Below, in pieces: positions 33,994-41,588 of a stretch of DNA of 64,000 bases. Each line of letters opens with the position of its first letter. The stretch's first letter is position 1. The position numbers and the translations under genes are program-made. The stretch covers positions 43,709-107,708 of the forward strand of contig CAJUDA010000010.1 in NCBI GenBank assembly GCA_910584875.1, written 5' to 3'. The notes under the pieces are model-generated. The model did not search any database, was not told where the DNA came from, and was given only the letters and a program-made list of their open reading frames with translations. The DNA comes from an uncultured Eubacterium sp. (GTDB taxonomy: Bacteria; Bacillota; Clostridia; Lachnospirales; Lachnospiraceae).

Positions 33994-36517
33994 CTCCGCC
34001 CGTGCGCTTTTCCAGCTCCACCAGCGGTACCGGAAGAAGGGAGAGTACGATTACCATGCCCCACTGCATCCCGTTTAAAGCGGTTGTGTGGAAGATTCCC
34101 TGCAGCGCAGGTACCATGATGACGCTGCACTGCAGAAGGATGCAGAGAAGTACGGAGAAAAACAGTTTTTTATTGCTGAAAATCCCGGTTTCTGCCAGTG
34201 AGCGGCTGCTCCGCATATTGAAGGAATGTACCAGCTGTGCCAGTGACAGTACGGCAAAGCACATGGTAGAGTTGCCTGCGATATAGGCGACCAGTGCCAG
34301 TGAGCCGATAAACATTCCTTCCAGGACCATGCGGAAGACCGTATCCAGGGAAAACATACCTTTGCCTGCCGCAACGGGGGGCCGGCGCATGATCCCGGTC
34401 TCTGGCGGCTCCACTCCGAGACAGAGAGCAGGGAAGGAATCCGTCACCAGGTTGATAAAAAGCAGCTGTACCGGCAGAAGCGGGACGTCCATGCCGAACA
34501 GGATGGCGGCAAAAATCGTCAGAATCTCTCCTATGTTGCAGGACAGAAGGAAATGGATGGCCTTTTTAATGTTTTCAAAAATACCTCTTCCTTCCCGGAC
34601 AGCGGCTACGATGGTTGAAAAATTGTCATCCATCAGGATCATATCAGAAGCATTTTTTGCCACGTCAGTGCCATTCTGCCCCATGGCACACCCGATGTCA
34701 GCTGCTTTGAGGGCGGGCGCATCGTTGACCCCGTCGCCTGTCATGGCAACGATGTTCCCCTTTTTCTGGTATTGTTTTACCAGCCTTACTTTATGTGCCG
34801 GCGAAACGCGGGCAAATACATGGTAACGGGACAGATTGTGGGATAATTCACTGTCGGATAAGAGGTCAAGTTCCTGTCCGGTAAGGACTTCTTTTTCACT
34901 GCTGCAGATCCCCAGCTCTTTTCCAATGGCAGCGGCAGTGATCCGATGGTCCCCGGTGATCATGACAGGGAGGATCCCGGCATCGCGGCAGCTTTTGACA
35001 GCGGCGAAGGCTTCTTTGCGGGGCGGGTCGATAAACCCTGCAAACCCGGCGAAGATCAGATCTTTTTCCAGTGCTTCACTTTTGTTGGCAGTCCCTGATA
35101 TTTGGTAACCCACAGCTAGTACACGGAGTGCTTCCGAAGCAAAGTTCTCTGCCTGTTCTTTGAATTCGGAGCGGATGGCGGGCGTCATGGGGCGGCATTC
35201 TCCGTTGTCATAATACTGGGAGGCATTGTGTAACAGGATTTCCGGCGCCCCTTTTGTGACAGAGAGGAATCCGTCAGCGGTGTTGTGGAGCGTTGTCATC
35301 TGCTTGCGCCGGGAATCGAAGGGAAGTTCAAAGATACGCGGCGCAAGCGTGTGTTCGGTGTTGTAGTCGACGCCGTGGGAGGCGGCGAAGTCGATCAGTG
35401 CTTTTTCCATGGGACCAGTATTATCGTTACAGAGAACAAAGAGTCTGGCGAGGAACGAAGGGGTGGCGTGGCAGAAATATTTACGTACGGTCATTTTGTT
35501 CTCGGTGAGCGTACCTGTCTTATCAGAACAGATGACAGAGGCGCTTCCCAGCGTTTCTACGGCAGGGAGATGGCGGATGATCGCTTTTTGTTTTGCCATG
35601 CGTTCCACACCGAGAGAGAGCATGATGGTCACCAGGGCGGGGAGGCTTTCTGGTATGGCGGCGACGCCCAGACTCACTGAGGTCATGAACATCGAGAAGA
35701 CAGGCTGACTGTTTCTTATTCCGAGGAAAAATACGACAGCGCAGATTGCCAGCGCCAGGATCCCGAGGATCTTCCCTGTTTTGTTCAGCCGGCGGGTAAG
35801 CGGGGTCTCCGGAGATTCCTCCCGCGAAAGCATCCCGGCGATCTGGCCGATCTGGGTCGCCATTCCTGTGTCTGTGATATAACAGGTCCCCCGTCCGGTC
35901 GTAACCATGGTTCCTGCATATACACAATTGTGCCGGTCACCGGGTGAGAGTCCGGGAGTGCTGATCGCTTCTGTGGATTTGCTTACGGTTCCGGTCTCAC
36001 CGGTAAGTGCCGATTCCTCTGTGGACAGGCTGTGGCAGGAGAGAAGCCTTCCATCAGCGGGAATCAGGCAGCCGGTTTCAAGGCAGACGATATCTCCCGG
36101 AACGACTTCACGGGACGGGATCGTCTTTTTTTCGCCGCCGCGGAGTACGACTGCCTCCGGGGTCTGGAGAGAGCGCAGCGCTTCCAGGGAATGCTCCGCC
36201 TTTTTCTCCTGGTAGACGCCGATGACAGCGTTGACCAGAACGATGGCAAGGATGATACAGGGGTCTGTGATATCGGCGTCGCCCCGTATATAAGAGGCGA
36301 TAAAGGAGATCAGGGCGGCAGCGAGCAGGGTCAGTATCATGAAATCTTTAAATTGTGAGACAAAGCGGGCGGCGAGACCGGGCCCTTTTTCCTGCTGCAG
36401 TTCATTATAGCCATATTCCTGCAGGAGTTTCTTTGCTTTTTTGTCTGACAGCCCTTTATCCGGCTGGCACTTTGTCTTGCGTATCAGCTCATTGACACTG
36501 AGAGAATGCCAATCCAT
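33986..36517 (-). CDS. Calcium-type cation-translocating P-type ATPase
   Basis: The 843-residue pump has an N-terminal cation ATPase domain (SLSVNELIRKTKCQ) and the actuator TGE (ALTGETGTVSK). Membrane segment 4 carries the Ca2+-pump motif VAAIPESLPALVT, and the phosphorylation site is DKTGTLTE (Asp332). A nucleotide-binding KGAPE and the hinge TGDGVNDAPALKAADIG follow. The C-terminal membrane segments (ILLFxLV-type INLVTDSFPALCLG) fit the P2A/PMCA class. It exports Ca2+ (or Mn2+) from the cell using ATP. The membrane helix 4 sequence favours Ca2+, but specificity cannot be proven by eye. Single gene, divergent from the YtaF-like gene. Confidence 0.9.
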   Translation of the reverse strand: MDWHSLSVNELIRKTKCQPDKGLSDKKAKKLLQEYGYNELQQEKGPGLAARFVSQFKDFMILTLLAAALISFIASYIRGDADITDPCIILAIVLVNAVIGVYQEKKAEHSLEALRSLQTPEAVVLRGGEKKTIPSREVVPGDIVCLETGCLIPADGRLLSCHSLSTEESALTGETGTVSKSTEAISTPGLSPGDRHNCVYAGTMVTTGRGTCYITDTGMATQIGQIAGMLSREESPETPLTRRLNKTGKILGILALAICAVVFFLGIRNSQPVFSMFMTSVSLGVAAIPESLPALVTIMLSLGVERMAKQKAIIRHLPAVETLGSASVICSDKTGTLTENKMTVRKYFCHATPSFLARLFVLCNDNTGPMEKALIDFAASHGVDYNTEHTLAPRIFELPFDSRRKQMTTLHNTADGFLSVTKGAPEILLHNASQYYDNGECRPMTPAIRSEFKEQAENFASEALRVLAVGYQISGTANKSEALEKDLIFAGFAGFIDPPRKEAFAAVKSCRDAGILPVMITGDHRITAAAIGKELGICSSEKEVLTGQELDLLSDSELSHNLSRYHVFARVSPAHKVRLVKQYQKKGNIVAMTGDGVNDAPALKAADIGCAMGQNGTDVAKNASDMILMDDNFSTIVAAVREGRGIFENIKKAIHFLLSCNIGEILTIFAAILFGMDVPLLPVQLLFINLVTDSFPALCLGVEPPETGIMRRPPVAAGKGMFSLDTVFRMVLEGMFIGSLALVAYIAGNSTMCFAVLSLAQLVHSFNMRSSRSLAETGIFSNKKLFFSVLLCILLQCSVIMVPALQGIFHTTALNGMQWGMVIVLSLLPVPLVELEKRTGGVS

Positions 36518-36640
36518 ATGAATTCTCCTTTCCGGCTGATCTGGATATCAGCCTGAGCGAATAAAATTATGTCGAAAAATTTCCCCAAACCGGCTGGTTA
36601 TGCATAGGATAAAAGTAAAAACAGGGGATTTTTATGTATC

Positions 36641-37174
36641 ATGGGATTAATATTGTTACTGGCGGTTTCTGTCAGTCTGGATGTACTGGGGATCGGTGTT
36701 GCCTATGCGGTATCCGGTATCCGCATTCCATGGAATACCCGTATTGTCATTTCTGGTATCAATACAGTTCTGACACTGGGTTTTATCCTCGCGGGCCAGA
36801 AGCTTGGTATGCTTATTCCTGAATACTGGTTCCGGGCTTCCGGAGGGGGAATCCTGGTCATTCTGGGCAGCAGGACATTATGGAACGCCCTTGGTGATAA
36901 TGCCACAGTGGACTATGACAGGGACGATTCCCATACGCTGGAACCATTGGAGGGGATCGTACTGGGACTGACTCTGGCGCTGGATGGAGCATGTGCAGGT
37001 CTTGGCATCTGTGATATGGGAGCTGCCGCCTGCCTGTTTCCTCTGCTCACCGGCAGCGCCAGTCTTGCCTTTCTGTCACTGGGAGCCAGGGTTTCCTGCA
37101 ATCTGAGGCGACTGAACGGGGTTGCCGGAGCGGTGCTGATCATTCTTGGTGTGATTCGCTTTTTTTATGGATAG
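36641..37174 (+). CDS. YtaF/MntP-like membrane protein
   Basis: The 177-residue protein has six hydrophobic helices in two repeats. The first helix (SVSLDVLGIGVAYAVSG) and the fourth (EGIVLGLTLALDGACAGLG) carry the paired Asp-containing motif of the MntP/YtaF family. MntP exports Mn2+ in other bacteria, and YtaF is a sporulation membrane protein of Bacillus. The sequence fits YtaF slightly better by length and SLD motif. The ATG at 36641 begins the conserved helix; an overlapping ATG at 36634 is in another frame. Its last 35 bp overlap the DedA gene on the opposite strand. Confidence 0.75.
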   Translation: MGLILLLAVSVSLDVLGIGVAYAVSGIRIPWNTRIVISGINTVLTLGFILAGQKLGMLIPEYWFRASGGGILVILGSRTLWNALGDNATVDYDRDDSHTLEPLEGIVLGLTLALDGACAGLGICDMGAAACLFPLLTGSASLAFLSLGARVSCNLRRLNGVAGAVLIILGVIRFFYG

Positions 37175-37751
37175 CAGCGAATTTCCGAAGGACAAACAGG
37201 ATTAAAAGCAGGGAACCAAAGATAAGGATCCACTGTTTGTAGCGGTTAAAGTACCGGAAAAAGATATCGCGGTACTGGTAACAGTAGTAGCCGAGCCCTG
37301 TGAGCAGTGCATTCCATAAGAGAATGCCCAGTGCAGAACAAAAGAGATAACTGCCCAGAGGCTGTTTCATGGCGCCTGCCACAAAGCCGATATAAGTCCG
37401 GCACAGTGGGATGATCCGGCTCAGGAATACGGCACTTTTTCCGTGATCGCCAAAGGTCCGGTAGGAGGCAAGGATAGGACGTTCCAGGGAAGAAAAATGA
37501 TTCATGCATTTCTCAAGGAGAGGGGAGCCTCCCAGTCTGCCGATCCCGTAGGTCAGGGTAGTGCCGGCAAGACCGGCGGCGCTGCTGATGAGAATCAGGA
37601 CAGCATAAGGCATACCCTGCCCGGCGCCGATCATTCCGGCAAGAGGGAGTATGATCTCACTGGAAACAGGAAAGCATGCATATTCCAGGAAGATAAGGAA
37701 AAACATGGCGGGCAGCCCGTAATCCCTGATGATCGTTTCGATCATTGACAT
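37140..37751 (-). CDS. DedA-family membrane protein
   Basis: The 203-residue protein has the DedA/SNARE-associated domain. It opens IIRDYGLPAMFFLIFLEYAC, then shows FPVSSEIILPLAGMIG, the glycine-rich loop TLTYGIGRLGGSPLLE and the conserved arginine block FLSRIIPLCRTYIGFVAGAMK. DedA proteins are thought to flip undecaprenyl-phosphate or other phospholipids in the membrane; which lipid this copy moves is unknown. It is divergent from the L,D-transpeptidase gene and convergent, with a 35-bp overlap, with the YtaF-like gene. Confidence 0.88.
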   Translation of the reverse strand: MSMIETIIRDYGLPAMFFLIFLEYACFPVSSEIILPLAGMIGAGQGMPYAVLILISSAAGLAGTTLTYGIGRLGGSPLLEKCMNHFSSLERPILASYRTFGDHGKSAVFLSRIIPLCRTYIGFVAGAMKQPLGSYLFCSALGILLWNALLTGLGYYCYQYRDIFFRYFNRYKQWILIFGSLLLILFVLRKFAAIHKKSESHQE

Positions 37752-37804
37752 AAAAAAATCACCTGCCTTTGCTATAATCTATGTCTGACTATGTGGAAGT
37801 ATTC

Positions 37805-37833
37805 TTGACAAAGGTTTTCACAGTTGGTATTAT
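37805..37833 (+). promoter_or_regulatory. Promoter of the L,D-transpeptidase-leuS unit
   Basis: TTGACA (37805-37810), 17 bp, TATTAT (37828-37833): a near-consensus vegetative promoter, 61 bp before the start codon. Confidence 0.7.
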
Positions 37834-37854
37834 GAAATAGTATGTATACGACAG

Positions 37855-37879
37855 GCGGTTTATCGCTATAACCGCTTTT
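37855..37879 (+). terminator. Leader hairpin with T run, possible attenuator
   Basis: GCGGTT (37855-37860) and AACCGC (37870-37875) form a 6-bp stem followed by TTTT, inside the transcript leader and 15 bp before the L,D-transpeptidase start. It is small for a terminator; it may attenuate or simply insulate. No T-box features are present although leuS lies downstream. Confidence 0.4.
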
Positions 37880-37893
37880 GTGTGGAGGCACTT

Positions 37894-39099
37894 ATGAAGA
37901 AACTGAAAAATATGCTGATTTTTGTATTGTTTCTTGTCCTTGCTTTCGGGGCAGCGGTACCGGCAGGGGCGAAATCCGGAAAAAAGGTACAGGCATCGAA
38001 GCAATATCAGATCAGAGTAAATAAACAGCAAAATGTTGTGACTGTGTATAAGCGAATAAAAGGTAAGAAGTATAAACCCTATAAAGCATTTTCCTGTTCA
38101 ACAGGCGCAGGGACTCCTACGGGGACATTCCCAATGAAAGAAAAAATGAGATGGCATGAGCTGGATGGACCAACGTATGGTCAGTATTGCAGCCGTATTT
38201 GCGGAAGGATCCTGTTTCATTCAGTCTGGTATTACAGGCCGGATAAGTCAGCCCAGTCATATGTGCAGTACAACAGACTGGGTACGACAGCGTCCCACGG
38301 GTGCGTACGGCTGACTGTATGGGATGCCAAGTGGATCTATGACCATTGTGCGACAGGAACCAAAGTTGTGATCTACAATTCTTCGAATCCGGGACCACTG
38401 GGAAAGCCAAAGACAGTGAAGGTCAGCGGATACAGCGGCTGGGATCCGACAGATCCGGATCCGGCAAATCCTTACCAGAGAAAACAGCCGGTTTTGTCTG
38501 GGGCAAAAAAGAAAACGATACGGTTTGGGAAGAAGATAAAACTAAAGAAGGGTGTCCGGGCAAGGGACAGTTATGGAAAAAATATTACATCCAAAATCAA
38601 GCTGCGGATCTGTCATAAGGCACTGAAAAAGGACAAGTATACAAAGGTGAAAAAGGTAAATGCCAGAGTGCCGGGAACATATAAAATAACATATTCTGTC
38701 ACCGATATTTTGCGGCATACGGCAAAGAAAACGGTGGTCTGGCAGGTAAGACCAAAGAAAAAGGTGTCGTCGATCAGACTGAACTGCCAGGCGGTGACAC
38801 TTTATGTGGGAGGGAAACCTTTTGAGGCGCAGCGGCGTCTGAGGGTGACCAGGATCACACCGAAGAAGGCGTCCTATAAGAAAGTCAGGTACCAGTCTTC
38901 CAATAAAAAGATCGTGACAGTGTCCCGGAATGGCACACTGAGGGCGAAAAAGAGGGGAACGGCAGTGATCCGGGTACTTGCACTGGACGGTTCCGGTAAG
39001 AAGGCAGTCTGTCGTGTTAATGTGAAGCGGATATCAGAGAAGCCGGTAAAAGATCCTGTTGTAGTCAGCGGATCTGCGGTAAAAGTAAAATTGAAATAG
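37894..39099 (+). CDS. Secreted L,D-transpeptidase (YkuD) with Ig-like wall domain
   Basis: The product is 401 residues from ATG 37894 (TGGAGG eight bases upstream; an upstream in-frame ATG has no site). After the signal peptide comes the YkuD domain (about residues 40-165), with the catalytic motif TASHGCVRLTVWDAKWIYD. Cys137 is the nucleophile, preceded by His135. The C-terminal half holds a beta domain and a lysine-rich Big_2-type module (VRYQSSNKKIVTVSRNG) like those in the large surface proteins of this window. The enzyme should make 3-3 cross-links in peptidoglycan or attach proteins to it. leuS follows after 22 bp. Confidence 0.9.
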   Translation: MKKLKNMLIFVLFLVLAFGAAVPAGAKSGKKVQASKQYQIRVNKQQNVVTVYKRIKGKKYKPYKAFSCSTGAGTPTGTFPMKEKMRWHELDGPTYGQYCSRICGRILFHSVWYYRPDKSAQSYVQYNRLGTTASHGCVRLTVWDAKWIYDHCATGTKVVIYNSSNPGPLGKPKTVKVSGYSGWDPTDPDPANPYQRKQPVLSGAKKKTIRFGKKIKLKKGVRARDSYGKNITSKIKLRICHKALKKDKYTKVKKVNARVPGTYKITYSVTDILRHTAKKTVVWQVRPKKKVSSIRLNCQAVTLYVGGKPFEAQRRLRVTRITPKKASYKKVRYQSSNKKIVTVSRNGTLRAKKRGTAVIRVLALDGSGKKAVCRVNVKRISEKPVKDPVVVSGSAVKVKLK

Positions 39100-39121
39100 A
39101 ATATGGAGGTAAGCAGCAGCG

Positions 39122-41530
39122 ATGAGTCAGAGATATAATCCGAACGAGATCGAAAAAAAGTGGCAGAAAATATGGGAGGATGAAAAAGCGTTCCAGACTA
39201 CCAGTGATTACAGTAAACCAAAGTATTATGCCCTGGTAGAGTTTCCTTATCCATCCGGGCAGGGGCTTCATGTGGGGCATCCGCGTCCATATACGGCATT
39301 GGATATTGTGGCGAGGAAACGGAGGATGCAGGGGTATAATGTATTGTATCCTATGGGCTGGGATGCTTTCGGGCTTCCTACGGAGAATTATGCGATCCAG
39401 AATAAGATCCATCCCCGGGAGGTGACAAAAAATAATGTTGCCCGGTTTAAAAAACAGCTGCAGGCACTTGGTTATTCCTTTGACTGGGAGCGTGAGGTAA
39501 ACACAACAGATCCGGCGTATTACAAATGGACACAGTGGATCTTTCTCAAGCTTTTTAAGGCAGGTCTTGCCTACAAGACAGAGATGCCCATTAACTGGTG
39601 TACCTCCTGTAAATGTGGTCTGGCAAATGAAGAGGTCGTAAACGGCGTCTGTGAGCGGTGTGGAAGTCCGGTAGTCCGTAAGGTGAAAAGCCAGTGGATG
39701 CTTAAGATCACGGAGTATGCGGATAAGCTGATTGATGACCTGGATGGCCTTGATTATATTGAACGGGTCAAAGTATCCCAGAAAAACTGGATCGGACGTT
39801 CCCATGGAGCCGAGGTGGATTTCAAATTAAAGGGAAAAAAGGAAACCCTGCGGATTTACACGACCAGACCGGATACTCTGTTTGGCGTCACTTATATGGT
39901 AGTTTCCCCGGAGCATCCATATCTTGACCAGTTCAGGGATGAGATCAGGAACTGGGATGCTATTGTGGAGTACAGGGAGAAGGCGGCACGCAAATCTGAT
40001 TTTGAGAGGACGGAGCTCGCCAAAGATAAGACTGGTGTTCCCATTGATGGGCTGAGCGCCATCAACCCTGTAAATGGAGAGGAAATCCCGGTGTGGGTTT
40101 CTGATTATGTACTGATGAGCTATGGAACCGGTGCCATTATGGCGGTGCCTGCCCATGATACCCGTGACTGGGAATTTGCAAAAGAGTTTAACCTGCCTGT
40201 CATTGAAGTGATCGCCGGAGGCGATGTGGAGAAAGAGGCTTATACGGATGTCGCAGAAGGGACGCTGGTGAATTCTGGCTTTCTCACGGGCAAATCCGTG
40301 GCAGAGGCAAAGGACGCCATCATCGAATGGCTGGTAAAAGAGGGTGTCGGTACGGCGAAGAAAAATTTCAAGCTTCGTGACTGGGTATTCTCAAGACAGC
40401 GTTACTGGGGAGAGCCGATCCCTATTATTAAATGTGAGAAGTGCGGTTATGTTCCGGTTCCTGAGGAAGAACTTCCGCTGGAGCTTCCGGAGGTAGACAA
40501 CTATATGCCGACGGATAATGGTGAGTCGCCCATCGCCAATATGCGTGACTGGGTTGAGACAACCTGTCCGTGCTGCGGCGGCAGGGCAGAACGGGAGACA
40601 GATACGATGCCCCAGTGGGCGGGATCATCCTGGTATTTCCTGCGTTACATTGATCCGGATAACGACGAGGCACTGGCATCGAAGGAGGCACTTGATTACT
40701 GGCTGCCGGTTGACTGGTACAATGGTGGTATGGAACATACGACACTTCATCTTTTGTACTCCCGGTTCTGGCACAAATTCCTGTATGACCAGGGTGTAGT
40801 GCCGACGAAGGAACCATATCAGAAGAGGACATCGCATGGTATGATCCTTGGCGAAAACGGCGAAAAAATGAGCAAATCCAGGGGCAATGTCGTGAATCCC
40901 GATGACATTGTTAATGATTATGGTGCAGATACGCTGCGGACTTATGAGATGTTTATCGGTGCCTTTGATGCGGCGGCGGCATGGTCAGAGGACGGTGTCA
41001 AGGGCTGCCGGAGATTTTTGGACCGTGTATGGAAATTGAAGGATATGGTGTCTGCAGAGGAGGGCTACTCAAAAGATCTGGAGACAAAGATGCACCAGAC
41101 CATCCGCAAGGTCAGCAATGATTTTGAGACATTAAAATACAATACAGCGATCGCCGCCATGATGGCACTGATCAATGAATTCTATAAAAAGGGAACGCTG
41201 ACCCGGGATGAATTTCGGACGCTGCTTGTGCTGTTAAATCCGGTAGCTCCGCACATCACGGAAGAACTGTGGAGTGAGTCGGGGTATGAAGGAAGAATTT
41301 ATCAGACCGCATGGCCGGAGTATGATGAGGCGAAAACTATCGAAAAGATACAGGAAATCGGCGTGCAGGTCAATGGTAAATTACGTGCGACAGTAGCGCT
41401 GCCGGTAGACGCCGGAAAAGAAGAGGCGCTGGCAGCTGGCAAAGAAGCTGTGTCTGATAAGGTGGCTGGCAAAGAGATCGTAAAAGAAATCTATGTACCG
41501 GGACGTATTATAAACATTGTTGTGAAATGA
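39122..41530 (+). CDS. leuS: Leucyl-tRNA synthetase
   Basis: The 802-residue class I synthetase has the HIGH motif as HVGH (residues 50-53, PYPSGQGLHVGHP) and the KMSKS motif (GEKMSKSRGN). It also has the editing domain (TRPDTLFGVTYMV, GTGAIMAVPAHDTRDWEFA), the CxxC zinc region (CEKCGYVPVPEEELP) and the anticodon-binding end. In the usual GLHVGHPxGYT block this copy reads HPRPYT. It charges tRNA-Leu. It is close behind the L,D-transpeptidase and probably shares its promoter; no T-box leader is present. The gene after it begins 58 bp later. Confidence 0.98.
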   Translation: MSQRYNPNEIEKKWQKIWEDEKAFQTTSDYSKPKYYALVEFPYPSGQGLHVGHPRPYTALDIVARKRRMQGYNVLYPMGWDAFGLPTENYAIQNKIHPREVTKNNVARFKKQLQALGYSFDWEREVNTTDPAYYKWTQWIFLKLFKAGLAYKTEMPINWCTSCKCGLANEEVVNGVCERCGSPVVRKVKSQWMLKITEYADKLIDDLDGLDYIERVKVSQKNWIGRSHGAEVDFKLKGKKETLRIYTTRPDTLFGVTYMVVSPEHPYLDQFRDEIRNWDAIVEYREKAARKSDFERTELAKDKTGVPIDGLSAINPVNGEEIPVWVSDYVLMSYGTGAIMAVPAHDTRDWEFAKEFNLPVIEVIAGGDVEKEAYTDVAEGTLVNSGFLTGKSVAEAKDAIIEWLVKEGVGTAKKNFKLRDWVFSRQRYWGEPIPIIKCEKCGYVPVPEEELPLELPEVDNYMPTDNGESPIANMRDWVETTCPCCGGRAERETDTMPQWAGSSWYFLRYIDPDNDEALASKEALDYWLPVDWYNGGMEHTTLHLLYSRFWHKFLYDQGVVPTKEPYQKRTSHGMILGENGEKMSKSRGNVVNPDDIVNDYGADTLRTYEMFIGAFDAAAAWSEDGVKGCRRFLDRVWKLKDMVSAEEGYSKDLETKMHQTIRKVSNDFETLKYNTAIAAMMALINEFYKKGTLTRDEFRTLLVLLNPVAPHITEELWSESGYEGRIYQTAWPEYDEAKTIEKIQEIGVQVNGKLRATVALPVDAGKEEALAAGKEAVSDKVAGKEIVKEIYVPGRIINIVVK

Positions 41531-41588
41531 GAGAATAAATAACAAGAAACGAAAATGGTAATCAAAAAGGAAAAAGAGGATTAAAACA

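Noticed and set aside
37760..37893. Possible T-box leader for leuS
   Set aside because: leuS lies behind another gene, and neither the T-box sequence nor a specifier/antiterminator set is present; only a short 6-bp hairpin is seen.
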